DNA from: a bacterium
GTDB lineage: Bacteria > Campylobacterota > Campylobacteria > Campylobacterales > Sulfurimonadaceae
NCBI GenBank assembly: GCA_018825665.1
Contig: JAHJEG010000017.1
Span: 87,511-151,510, forward strand
Direction: 5' to 3'
DNA: 64,000 nt
Made by a program: the position numbers and the translations under genes. The notes under the pieces are model-generated. The model was not told where the DNA came from and ran no database searches. It saw only the letters and a list, made by a program, of their open reading frames with translations. Positions 8,364-17,328 of the stretch are shown here, one piece after another. How positions within the stretch are numbered: the first letter of the stretch is position 1; the number at the start of each line of letters is the position of its first letter.

Positions 8364-9527
8364 TTATGCGTCTTTTATCTTTTTTATCAGCTCTCTGGCC
8401 TTAGAAACAGCCTTTTCAACCTCATCAAAGACAAGAGCAACCGCAAGACGTCTGCCCTTATGTGCTTCAGGCTTTGAGAAGACTCTTACAAAACTGTTGG
8501 CACTAAAAAGGGTGTCGTCTACATCAATAACCGGAGCATAATTATGTGCCTCGGACTTAAATGCGGCACTGGCACCGTCTCCGTAAAATGTGAACCCAAG
8601 AGGCAATCCCATCACCGCTCTTAAATGAAGTGCGAATTCACTCTGGCTTTGCGTGATGAGTGTTACCATCCCCGTATCGTGCGGACGAGGTGAAACTTCT
8701 GAAAAATAAACCTCATCCCCTTTGATAAAAAGCTCAACACCAAAAAGACCGCGACCGCCAAGCCCGTCTGTGATAGTCTTTGCCATCTCCTGAGCTCTTT
8801 GTTTTGCCAAGGCACTCATCTGCATAGGCTGCCATGAGAATACATAATCACCGTCTCTTTGTTCATGCCCTATCGGCTCACAAAATACTGTCTCTTTGCC
8901 GTTTCTTGCCGTAAGCATAGTTATCTCATAATCAAAATCGACAAAGGCTTCCACGATAAGTTCACTGGCATCGCCTCTGGCCTCTTTTGCCATCTCCCAG
9001 GAGTTTTCTATATCTGCTTCACTTCTTGCTACACTTTGTCCGTGACCCGATGAACTCATTACAGGCTTGACAACACAGGGAAAACCTAAGCGTCCCATAG
9101 CTTCTCTCATCCCCTCAAGAGTAGTAACAAACTCATATGGACCGGTTTTGAGTCCCAGCTCTTCAGCCGCAAAACGGCGGATATTCTTACGGTTCATCGT
9201 CTTGTTTACCGCTTCTGCATTTGGGATCACATTGTATCCCTCTTTTTCAGCTTCAAACAGTGCCGCTATAGATATAGCCTCTATCTCAGGCAGAATATAG
9301 TCCGGCTTTTCACGGCGGATAATCTCCAATATAGCGTCTTTATCCTGCATATTCACAACATAAGCACGGTGTGCGACATGGTGTGCTGGAGCATTCTCAT
9401 ATCTGTCTACTGCCACAACCTCAAGACCAAGTCTTTGAGCCTCTATGACTACTTCTTTGCCTAGTTCACCAGAACCAAGGAGCATGATTTTTTTAGAATT
9501 TGATTTTAACGGAGCGGAGAATTGCAT
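8364..9527 (-). CDS. purT: Formate-dependent phosphoribosylglycinamide formyltransferase
   Basis: A 387-residue ATP-grasp enzyme that makes formyl-GAR from GAR, formate and ATP in purine synthesis. It begins with the PurT-type [11 protein letters not shown] nucleotide loop; the ATP-grasp lid SSSGHGQS and the metal-site region [11 protein letters not shown] are intact. Of two ATGs six bases apart, the second (9527) is chosen because AAGG at 9535-9538 is seven bases away from it but only one base from the first. Free formate use suits an anaerobic or microaerobic lifestyle. Confidence 0.94.
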   Translation of the reverse strand: MQFSAPLKSNSKKIMLLGSGELGKEVVIEAQRLGLEVVAVDRYENAPAHHVAHRAYVVNMQDKDAILEIIRREKPDYILPEIEAISIAALFEAEKEGYNVIPNAEAVNKTMNRKNIRRFAAEELGLKTGPYEFVTTLEGMREAMGRLGFPCVVKPVMSSSGHGQSVARSEADIENSWEMAKEARGDASELIVEAFVDFDYEITMLTARNGKETVFCEPIGHEQRDGDYVFSWQPMQMSALAKQRAQEMAKTITDGLGGRGLFGVELFIKGDEVYFSEVSPRPHDTGMVTLITQSQSEFALHLRAVMGLPLGFTFYGDGASAAFKSEAHNYAPVIDVDDTLFSANSFVRVFSKPEAHKGRRLAVALVFDEVEKAVSKARELIKKIKDA

Positions 9528-9615
9528 AAACATACCTTAAAAATTATTGCCGTTATTATAGCAAAATAGATTAAATTGTGCTCACTATTAATCCTATCAT
9601 AAATATTTCTTTGGT

Positions 9616-9621
9616 TATAAT
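9616..9621 (+). promoter_or_regulatory. -10 box giving a probable leaderless mRNA
   Basis: A perfect TATAAT ends six bases before the ATG at 9628, so transcription should start at or next to the A of the start codon. No Shine-Dalgarno sequence is present. The dnaG start has the same TATAAT-N6-ATG layout. Confidence 0.5.
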
Positions 9622-9627
9622 GTAGTC

Positions 9628-10590
9628 ATGAAAATAGGTTTCTTTTATAGTGTATTCTTTTTGGTGTTGGTTTTGGCGTCCTTCTATGGGTGTGCTCCAA
9701 AGAGTGAACCCGTTTTGCGTTTTGGAATGATTCAGTGGATTGGCTATTCTCCGCTGTACCTTGCTGAGGCAAAGGGCAAGCTGCCTTCTTCTTTGCGTAT
9801 TCTTGATTATACAGCCAATTATGACGTGATTGAAGCGCTTAAGTCAGGGGAGCTTGATGCGGCCTGTCTGACATTGGATGGGACTCTGCTGCTAGCGCAA
9901 AACGGACTCAAATTTCGAATCATACTGGTTTTGGGCACCTCCGATGGTGCGGATGCTCTGCTCGCTTCCGAATCAATTTTAAGCGTAAAGGATTTAAAGG
10001 ACAAGAGAGTGGCTTATGAGCCCGGCAGCGTGCAGGAATATATTTTAAGCCGCGCATTGAAAAAACAGAATATGTCCATGAGCGATGTCGTGCCGGTTTT
10101 GTTAAAATACGATGCTCACGCCGACGGCTGGCAAGACGGTCTGTATGATGCCGTGGCTACATTTGAGCCTGAAAAACAAAAGCTTATAGGAGCCGGCATG
10201 CATTCTATTTTTGACAGCACACAAATTCCCAATGAAATTATTGATCTCCTCGTGGTTACCGACGAAGCTATCCAAACAAATCCTCTGAGTATTCAAAAAA
10301 CCGTAGATGCCTACTTTTTAGCCCTAAGTGAGATAAAAAAAGATGAAAGCACCTACCCTGTTCTAGGCGAGTATCTCAATACAACACCCAAACGTGTCAG
10401 AGAAGCTTTGTTTGGGGTAAAGATCATCAATGCAAAAGAAAATCTTCAACTGCTAGATTCTGAAGACCCCCAGATTCTAAGCAGTGCCGTGCATGTCAGC
10501 AACTATCTTAAAAGCAATAATCGATTAAAAGAAAGTATGGATATCAAAATGCTTTTATATCCCGATTTTATACAAAAGAGTCAAAAATGA
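9628..10590 (+). CDS. Substrate-binding lipoprotein (NMT1/SsuA-like)
   Basis: A 320-residue periplasmic solute-binding protein anchored by lipid. The signal peptide ends in a lipobox with Cys near residue 22 (FYGC). The mature part has the type II binding-protein pattern of NMT1/SsuA/TauA proteins: FGMIQWIGYSPLYLAEAKG, then ALKSGELDAACL and a VAYEPGS strand. No ABC permease or ATPase is nearby. Instead the stop overlaps the start of a membrane GGDEF-EAL protein by four bases (ATGA), so it probably acts as the ligand-sensing partner of that enzyme rather than in transport (inference). A TATAAT six bases upstream of the ATG suggests a leaderless mRNA. Confidence 0.83.
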   Translation: MKIGFFYSVFFLVLVLASFYGCAPKSEPVLRFGMIQWIGYSPLYLAEAKGKLPSSLRILDYTANYDVIEALKSGELDAACLTLDGTLLLAQNGLKFRIILVLGTSDGADALLASESILSVKDLKDKRVAYEPGSVQEYILSRALKKQNMSMSDVVPVLLKYDAHADGWQDGLYDAVATFEPEKQKLIGAGMHSIFDSTQIPNEIIDLLVVTDEAIQTNPLSIQKTVDAYFLALSEIKKDESTYPVLGEYLNTTPKRVREALFGVKIINAKENLQLLDSEDPQILSSAVHVSNYLKSNNRLKESMDIKMLLYPDFIQKSQK

Positions 10591-13001
10591 AAAAGTTTTC
10601 AAATTCATTATTTTTTTACCCTCTCGTAGCCTTATTTGCAATGTTTTCAGCCCTATTTGGTCTTTATGTCTTTTCTTTGGACAAAGCAAGAACAACTATG
10701 ATTCAGCAGTATATGCACAACTCCAAAGAGGATGTCTCTTTGCTCAAAAGCATTATCGAAGAACTCTCCTTTGATAAAAAAGACTCTCTGATTCAAAGAG
10801 AGGTCATCCGTGCAGCGACAAGAAAAAATGTCAAGCACCTCCTTCTCCTTTCCAAAGACGGCACCGTACTTTATGGAAACCGCTTCCATTTTAGCGGCAA
10901 ATCACTCGAACAAATCCTAGAACCCGGCATGGCATCCCATTATAAATACGAAATGGAGGAAAAACCGGACATCCATACACATCCGTATTTTGACGAGCTA
11001 ATTGATGCGACACTTCCGATAAACTATCTGTACAACCCCATAGACAAGAGTGTAGATAGTGGTTTTTTACTTATGCTTTATGATATTTCACTCCCCTTGA
11101 AAGAAAAAAGAGAGGAACTGCAAACAGAGTTTTTACAGATTTATCTGGGTATCAGCTTTATCATCATGATTCTTTTTTACCTCTATTACCGCAACTTTTT
11201 GACAAAGCTGCTTTATCTTGAAAAGATATCATCACAAATGCACTCCTCTCCAAAAGAAAAGAATCCTCACAAATCAAATATTTTTTCACTTGACAAAATC
11301 GTAAAGCGTCTTATACAAACAACAAAAGATTTAACGATTATGTCTCGTGTAATACACAACAGCAATGATGCCATTCTCATAACAGACAGCCAAAAAAATG
11401 TTATAAGTGTAAATCCCGCTTTTGAGAACCTCACCGGATACAAAAGCTCCGAGCTCATAGGCAAAAAACCGGAGACTCTGATAAAGTCGCATATGATGAG
11501 TGCCAATTTTTACGAAAATATGTGGAAAAGTATCCAAAACGAGGGAAGATGGAACGGTGAGATACTAGATAGAAGAAAAGACGGCAGCAGCTATACCGCG
11601 TGGCAGAATATATTTTCACTCCATGACCCGCAAACCGGTGAACTCACAAACTATGTTGCCATGAGCAAGGATATCTCTGAACTGATGCAAAAACAAAAAG
11701 AGATTGAATATTTGGCGTACTATGACGGCCTGACCAATCTGCTCAACAGAAGCTATTTCTTAAATATGCTGAATAATCTTATCGCGCAAAATAATCGTCA
11801 TAAGCACCACTTTGCCATATTTTATGCCGACCTTGATGATTTTAAAGAGATCAATGACACCCTGGGACATGCTGCCGGGGATGAGGTACTTAAACACTTT
11901 GCCAAGCTACTCAAGTACAAATTGCGTATCGAAGACATCGTCTCGCGTCTTGGAGGAGACGAATTTGCCATTATCTCTCCCGATACGACGACACCGGAAA
12001 ATGCCCTGGAGATTGCCAATAAGATTATTGAGATATCAAAAACTCCTGTTTTCATAAACGGTAAAAACATCACTATCAATATCAGTATAGGCATCGCTCT
12101 TTATCCTGATGACGGAGAGAACGAACAGGCATTACTGGCTGCGGCAGATTTGGCCATGTATAAATCAAAAGAAAACGGCAAGAATCAGGCTACTCTTTTT
12201 CAGGACGATATGCAAAAAGAGGCCAATAAGCGTGTCCATTTACGCGAAGACCTCAAAAATGCAATCCTTAACAATGAATTTTTACTCCAGTATCAGCCAA
12301 AAGTTGATGCGAACACCAAAAAAATTTCAGGCTTTGAAGCTCTTATACGATGGAAACATCCCCAACGCGGGCTAATCCCTCCCTATGAATTCATACCTAT
12401 AGCTGAAGAAAGCGGATTGATTATACCTATGACACAATGGATCTTCAAGGAGGTAAATGATGTGTGCGGTCGTTTTAAAAAGCTTTATAAGGGTACTTTT
12501 TCCATTGCCGTAAATATTTCCGCCAAGCACTTTCAAGACCAAAGCCTTATTGAACAGATTAGATTCAATATCAGCGAAAAATGGATTCAGGAGGGATGTA
12601 TCGAACTCGAAGTGACTGAGAGTGCCGTTATGGGAGATATTGAGATGGCCAAAGAGCAACTCAATGCGCTCCATAAACTTGGAGTAAAAGTATCTCTTGA
12701 TGATTACGGTACCGGGCATTCCTCGCTTGCATATCTCAAACATCTGCCTATTGATACCATCAAGATAGACAAATCCTTTATCGACGGTGTGCCCCATGAC
12801 AGGCAGGATTGTGCTATCACGTATTCTGTAATTCAGTTAGCGGATATGCTGGGGCTTTCTACCATAGCAGAGGGTGTGGAAAACGAGAAGCAGGCTTTGT
12901 ATCTTGCCAGCCTTGGAGTTGATTATATTCAGGGGTATTTTTATTATAAACCGCTTTTAGAAAGCGATGCGATAGAGCTCTTATCGCATCAATCCCTCTA
13001 A
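10587..13001 (+). CDS. Membrane sensor with PAS, GGDEF and EAL domains
   Basis: An 804-residue c-di-GMP enzyme. Two membrane helices (about residues 8-29 and 186-206) enclose a 155-residue periplasmic sensor region, perhaps Cache-like. A cytoplasmic PAS domain follows (about 250-370). The GGDEF domain has an intact motif at 456-460, and the EAL domain has EAL at 584-586 plus the DDYGTGHSS and IDKSFIDG segments, so both cyclase and phosphodiesterase activity are possible. It is translationally coupled to the binding lipoprotein before it. Which activity dominates cannot be read from sequence. Confidence 0.93.
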   Translation: MKKFSNSLFFYPLVALFAMFSALFGLYVFSLDKARTTMIQQYMHNSKEDVSLLKSIIEELSFDKKDSLIQREVIRAATRKNVKHLLLLSKDGTVLYGNRFHFSGKSLEQILEPGMASHYKYEMEEKPDIHTHPYFDELIDATLPINYLYNPIDKSVDSGFLLMLYDISLPLKEKREELQTEFLQIYLGISFIIMILFYLYYRNFLTKLLYLEKISSQMHSSPKEKNPHKSNIFSLDKIVKRLIQTTKDLTIMSRVIHNSNDAILITDSQKNVISVNPAFENLTGYKSSELIGKKPETLIKSHMMSANFYENMWKSIQNEGRWNGEILDRRKDGSSYTAWQNIFSLHDPQTGELTNYVAMSKDISELMQKQKEIEYLAYYDGLTNLLNRSYFLNMLNNLIAQNNRHKHHFAIFYADLDDFKEINDTLGHAAGDEVLKHFAKLLKYKLRIEDIVSRLGGDEFAIISPDTTTPENALEIANKIIEISKTPVFINGKNITINISIGIALYPDDGENEQALLAAADLAMYKSKENGKNQATLFQDDMQKEANKRVHLREDLKNAILNNEFLLQYQPKVDANTKKISGFEALIRWKHPQRGLIPPYEFIPIAEESGLIIPMTQWIFKEVNDVCGRFKKLYKGTFSIAVNISAKHFQDQSLIEQIRFNISEKWIQEGCIELEVTESAVMGDIEMAKEQLNALHKLGVKVSLDDYGTGHSSLAYLKHLPIDTIKIDKSFIDGVPHDRQDCAITYSVIQLADMLGLSTIAEGVENEKQALYLASLGVDYIQGYFYYKPLLESDAIELLSHQSL

Positions 13002-13008
13002 AAAGCTA

Positions 13009-15159
13009 TTATTGTTTAAGACCTATAAGAGTCTGAAGAAGCTGGTCTGAAGTGGTAATGGTCTTACCGTTTGCCTGAAAACCCCTTTGGACGATTATAA
13101 GCTGGGTAAGCGCGCGGGAAAGGTCCACATTCGAAGCTTCGAGTGCTGCGGATTGTATAAATCCGCGACCGGCTGTCGCCGCTGTACCGATAATCGCATC
13201 ACCGGAGTTGGCAGTCTGGACAAAAACATTTCCCCCTTCGGTTGAAAGACCCTCATTATTCGTAAACTTTGCCATGGCAACCTGTGCCAGACCGAATGAG
13301 CGTCCGTTTGAAAATGATCCGACTAAAGTACCGCTTTGATCAATTCTGATACCTACGAGGTCTCCGCCTGTGTAACCGTCTTGGCTTATACCCGAAGTAG
13401 CAGACGCCGAATCAAAACTGGTCATACCGTCAAATGCGTTAGAGGTACCAAAACTAAGGTTTACCTGCTGGTCCGGTGCAGACCCGTTATTTCCTGAGAA
13501 TGCAATATTTGGCGGGTTATATGTAGCCAAAGAACCGTCATTGTTAAAACGCACGGAACCTGTCTTTTGGTCATACGGATAGGTTGTGTCTATGGTTGAT
13601 GGGGATGGCACGGAAATGTTTATATTCCATGTGCTCCCCGTATTTGTGTCTACTGCCGTTTTTCTAAACTCCATTCTAAGCGTGTGTTTAGAACCAAGTG
13701 AATCAAAGATATCAATAGAACTCGAGTGTGTCGCCGCATTAAAGCTTTGTGAGAATGCTTTACCGCCGCTTCCCACAGGCAATACAGAACTGAGAGCTTC
13801 CATATTTCTGGTAAAACGAGTATTTTCAGGTATCCCCGTAGCACTAAGCCCGGTAATGGCAACATTCATATCATAGTCATCATCGGCTCCTCCGGGATTT
13901 GTGATCTCAAATTTACCTTGCTCATTGATGATGATAGATATATTGCTCTCTCCGGTTATAGTATCCCCATCGGTGTCAACGGCTCTGGCTTCAAGCTCCA
14001 TTGCATATCGTAAATCAGACAGGGTACTGAAGGTTTTATTTGCGCCTGTCAAATTGCTTGTTCCCGCCGGGTCATACTGATATTTATAGGCTGTTATGCT
14101 GCTTTCAGTCCCATTAAATCCGCTATTTGCATTTCCTACAGAATCTATCTGTATATTGTGCGAAGATGAAGAACTTCCGTTTGTATTTACTAACGAGATG
14201 CTGTTTGTCACCGTGTCATAATTGGCAGAGATTCCCGTTATGGCTGATTGGGCATTGATGGCAGATGCATATCGCAAGCCATTCTCATCCTGCGTATAAA
14301 CTACGGCACTGGCATTTGAAGTCGTAATCTGCTTCGTGCTTCCATCATCAAGTGCAAAGGTGATATCAAGATTACCTGTTCCGGCTGCGACCGTACCCGT
14401 AGCCGTAGATTGGGAGCTCAAAAATGACACCCATATACCCTGATTTTTTTGAAGTGAAAAAGCTTCCCCTGCGTCGTTGAACATTACACCGACATCTCCT
14501 GATGTTATATAGTTTCCATCAGCGTCAACAGCGTCTCCCTGTCCTGGATTCAGTATGCTGTTTGGTGTTCCGCTTGCAACCTGGTATGCAGGTGAATAAC
14601 TCTCGACCAAAGGTCCTGAGTTAAGATTGGCTTTTAAGACCACCTCTTGTGTCGCACTGGCGGGAGTTGTAAGTCCCGGCGGGATATTGATATTGGTAAT
14701 CGGTGCTGCCGAATCGACCTTGCCGGTAGCAGAATCCCTTAACCAGCCCTGAGCAATAAATCCGTTATTGTCTACAAAGTTCCCGCCGGCATCAAATTTG
14801 AAATCCCCCGAACGAGTATACTTGTAAGTGTTTCCGCCGTCTGGAGAGATGATAAAGAATCCGTCACCCTGAATAGCCATGTCGGTATTTTTGTCAGAGT
14901 TTTGGACAGATCCCTGTGAGAAAATACGGGTCATTGAACTAACGGTAGAACCAAGTCCAACCTGCACAGCATTTTTACCGCCAAGTGCGCCCTGCGGTGC
15001 CGTAGCAATAGCCTGTGTCTGGGCTAAAAGATCCGAAAAGTTGGCACGGGAGTATTTAAAACCCACCGTATTAACATTCGCAATATTATTTGACTCAACA
15101 TCCATCGCAATTTGATGAGACTGAAGCCCAGATACACCGGAGAAAAGTGATTTTAACAT
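13009..15159 (-). CDS. flgE: Flagellar hook protein FlgE
   Basis: At 716 residues this matches the long epsilon-type hook protein. The N-terminus has the rod/hook signature (MLKSLFSGVSGLQ, then NNIANVNTVGFK) and the C-terminus has the matching amphipathic helix (NVDLSRALTQLIIVQRGFQ). The centre is long, variable and Thr/Ser/Gly-rich, as expected for the surface-exposed hook domains. AAGGA lies seven bases before the ATG, and a sigma-54 promoter lies about 80 bases upstream. It follows a shorter FlgE-type gene, FlgD and FliK on the same strand. Confidence 0.94.
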   Translation of the reverse strand: MLKSLFSGVSGLQSHQIAMDVESNNIANVNTVGFKYSRANFSDLLAQTQAIATAPQGALGGKNAVQVGLGSTVSSMTRIFSQGSVQNSDKNTDMAIQGDGFFIISPDGGNTYKYTRSGDFKFDAGGNFVDNNGFIAQGWLRDSATGKVDSAAPITNINIPPGLTTPASATQEVVLKANLNSGPLVESYSPAYQVASGTPNSILNPGQGDAVDADGNYITSGDVGVMFNDAGEAFSLQKNQGIWVSFLSSQSTATGTVAAGTGNLDITFALDDGSTKQITTSNASAVVYTQDENGLRYASAINAQSAITGISANYDTVTNSISLVNTNGSSSSSHNIQIDSVGNANSGFNGTESSITAYKYQYDPAGTSNLTGANKTFSTLSDLRYAMELEARAVDTDGDTITGESNISIIINEQGKFEITNPGGADDDYDMNVAITGLSATGIPENTRFTRNMEALSSVLPVGSGGKAFSQSFNAATHSSSIDIFDSLGSKHTLRMEFRKTAVDTNTGSTWNINISVPSPSTIDTTYPYDQKTGSVRFNNDGSLATYNPPNIAFSGNNGSAPDQQVNLSFGTSNAFDGMTSFDSASATSGISQDGYTGGDLVGIRIDQSGTLVGSFSNGRSFGLAQVAMAKFTNNEGLSTEGGNVFVQTANSGDAIIGTAATAGRGFIQSAALEASNVDLSRALTQLIIVQRGFQANGKTITTSDQLLQTLIGLKQ

Positions 15160-15236
15160 TTTAAATCCTTTTTGAATTCGACTCTGGAGTTACAGGAACT
15201 TTCATAAGACCGAATTTGTTTAGTAAAAGTAATAAA

Positions 15237-15250
15237 GCATTTAGTGTTCC
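15237..15250 (-). promoter_or_regulatory. Sigma-54 promoter of flgE
   Basis: On the minus strand GG and GC elements are exactly ten bases apart within TGGAACACTAAATGCTTT. The RpoN consensus requires this GG-N10-GC spacing. Transcription would start near 15225, about 65 bases before the flgE ATG. The same TGGAA...ATGCTT form precedes fliK, and sigma-54 control of flgE is established in Campylobacter and Helicobacter. Confidence 0.65.
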
Positions 15251-15332
15251 AAATATAATATTCTTTTTCAAAGCTTGAAAATATTTAAGTGGATGTTTTT
15301 TGGGAGAGAAAGAGTGCGGAATAAAACTTACA

Positions 15333-15355
15333 GGGGGGGGGGTGCCTATGCACCC
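15333..15355 (-). repeat. G10/C10 homopolymer after a hairpin spanning a stop codon
   Basis: A run of ten G on the plus strand (15333-15342) directly follows the short flgE-type gene. On the coding strand a perfect 6-bp hairpin GGGTGC-ATAG-GCACCC (15340-15355) holds the TAG stop in its loop and runs into the C10 tract. Such tracts change length by slipped-strand pairing in Campylobacterota. This one is intergenic, about 85 bases upstream of the flgE sigma-54 promoter. Confidence 0.7.
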
Positions 15356-16605
15356 ATATCTATAGCTCTTTGAAGCATATCGTCCGCTGTGGTTATGGAC
15401 CTTGAATTCGCATCAAAGGATCTTTGCAGAATAATAAGCTCGGTCAATGCGACTTCCATTCTGACATTTGAATTTTCAAGCTGGAAGTTTAATACATCGG
15501 CGCCCAAAATATTGTTTCCGTTTTTATCCTGAAAAAATAAAGGCTCGCCGCTGTTTGAGCTTTCTCTGAAATTTGCACCGCTTGCACGGTCCAAACCTTG
15601 ATCGTTTTGAAAGTGATACACGGCTATTTGCCCGACACTGCTTTGCTTGCCGTTTGTAAAGGTAGCTATCACTTCGGCATTTCTGTTGATTGAATACCCC
15701 ATCAGGTCACCGCCGATTGTTCCATCCGATATACTCGAACCTGTCACAACGGGTGTATTTATAGAGACCACACCCCCGTATCCTTCACCCAAATCTATAG
15801 CTACGGTAGCACCGTTATTGTCTATCGTGGTCAAAGTCGTCGATATAATGGCACCCGTCGCATCAAAATTTGCTACTCCGCTCTGGGTATCATAAATCGT
15901 ATCTCCGTCTAAGCTTTTGACATTTGCCACGACATCCCACTGCATTCCCGGAGGAGTTTGAACAGCACTTTTAGTAAATGTCAACTGCAGGTTGTTTTTA
16001 ACTCCGTTTGGATCCACCACACCCGCACCTATGGTTCTGACCTCATCAATAACGCCTATGTTTGCATGAAAACTTGCATTGCTTGTTGCCTCGGGCGGAT
16101 AGGTTAAAGTCTTTGGAAAACGAAGAATCTCTTGGGTGTTTACATCTCCAAGAGGAACATCATTGAGCACATTTGTTAAAACGGTGTCATTGATGTTGTT
16201 GCCTCTGGTCCCTAAGACATAGTATCCATCGGGCGTAACCAGATTGTTGTTCTCATCAAAAGTAAAACTGCCTGCACGCGTGTACATCGTATCACCCTTA
16301 CCTGCAATCCCAAACCATCCGTCACCGTAAATAGCCAAATCGGTACTTCTCTCAGAGAGCGAGAGCACCCCGCTGTTTTGATCCATCGACATAGTCTGCA
16401 ATGCCGAGCCAAGCCCTATACCGCCTGCTACACTTGTTTTGCTGTCCGTGTTATTGAGCATCGTCTCAAACAATGATGCAAATTCTGCCGTATAACCGCG
16501 ATATCCTATCGTGCTGATATTTGCTATATTGTTTGATGTCACATCTATCGCAGCCTGAGAGCCTTTAATGCCTGATAATCCCGTATAAAAAGCCTGAGTC
16601 ATCAT
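15346..16605 (-). CDS. Second FlgE-type hook/basal body protein
   Basis: A 419-residue axial flagellar protein with the same ends as FlgE: MTQAFYTGLSGIK and NNIANISTIGYRGY at the start, and MEVALTELIILQRSFD at the end. It is about 300 residues shorter than the main hook protein, mostly because of a shorter variable centre. It lies between flgD and flgE, which fits a hook or hook-associated role; a FlgF/FlgG-like rod role is less likely given that position. AGGA precedes the first of two adjacent ATGs. A hairpin and C10 tract follow its stop. Confidence 0.88.
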   Translation of the reverse strand: MMTQAFYTGLSGIKGSQAAIDVTSNNIANISTIGYRGYTAEFASLFETMLNNTDSKTSVAGGIGLGSALQTMSMDQNSGVLSLSERSTDLAIYGDGWFGIAGKGDTMYTRAGSFTFDENNNLVTPDGYYVLGTRGNNINDTVLTNVLNDVPLGDVNTQEILRFPKTLTYPPEATSNASFHANIGVIDEVRTIGAGVVDPNGVKNNLQLTFTKSAVQTPPGMQWDVVANVKSLDGDTIYDTQSGVANFDATGAIISTTLTTIDNNGATVAIDLGEGYGGVVSINTPVVTGSSISDGTIGGDLMGYSINRNAEVIATFTNGKQSSVGQIAVYHFQNDQGLDRASGANFRESSNSGEPLFFQDKNGNNILGADVLNFQLENSNVRMEVALTELIILQRSFDANSRSITTADDMLQRAIDMGA

Positions 16606-16616
16606 GATTGAATCCT

Positions 16617-17282
16617 TTAGTAAACCTCTACTATATTTTCCAAGGGTACGTAACTGGAGCCTACTTTTACCAGGGTTTGACCATCTTCAAATCTTACGGA
16701 TTCTATAGGGTAGGCGCCAAGTCTCGTTTGCTGTGCCGTGCCGCTTTGATCCGTATAATCGGAACTTACGCGGTAAATCCCGCTCTCTACAGCATTTCCT
16801 GCCGCATCTGTTCCATCCCATGTAAACTGGTATACTCCCGAGGGATTTGTCCCCACATCAAGAGATTTTATAAAATTGCCTTGGATATCGGTGATATTTA
16901 CGGTTCCCTGCTGTATGTCGTTTGGAAAATACACCTCAAAAGTTGTACTGCTTCCCTCATCCAAAGAGATGGCGTCACTTCCCAAGTCTGCGGTTTTTCC
17001 TATGGCAGAAATCGTAGAAAACTGTTGTGTAGAAGACAAAGAAGCTGCCAAATCCGCCAAGGCCTTATTTGTATTTTCCGCGGATTCAAGAGTTGCCAGC
17101 TGAGACGTTTGAGTCAGAATCTTTTCACTGTCCATAGGTTCGGTAGGGTCCTGATGCTGAAGTTCGACCAATAAAAGTTTCAAAAAGTCATCTTTGCCCA
17201 AGATCGATTTATCAACGTTTGCTGCTGCTGCCTGATAATCAGACGATGTCGCGGCATTTAAGCCTGTAGAAGTAATTGCCAT
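16617..17282 (-). CDS. flgD: Flagellar hook-capping protein FlgD
   Basis: A 221-residue hook-cap (scaffold) protein needed to polymerise FlgE at the growing tip. The conserved N-terminal block is clear: LGKDDFLKLLLVELQHQDP followed by TQTSQLATLESAE. The C-terminal half has the FlgD Ig-like pattern with GVYQFTWDGTDAAGN. It sits between fliK and the short flgE-type gene, the usual order in hook operons. Confidence 0.94.
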   Translation of the reverse strand: MAITSTGLNAATSSDYQAAAANVDKSILGKDDFLKLLLVELQHQDPTEPMDSEKILTQTSQLATLESAENTNKALADLAASLSSTQQFSTISAIGKTADLGSDAISLDEGSSTTFEVYFPNDIQQGTVNITDIQGNFIKSLDVGTNPSGVYQFTWDGTDAAGNAVESGIYRVSSDYTDQSGTAQQTRLGAYPIESVRFEDGQTLVKVGSSYVPLENIVEVY

Positions 17283-17328
17283 GCTCTTTTCCTCAATTGT
17301 ATTTTATAAAAGACCCGTAAGTCCAAAC

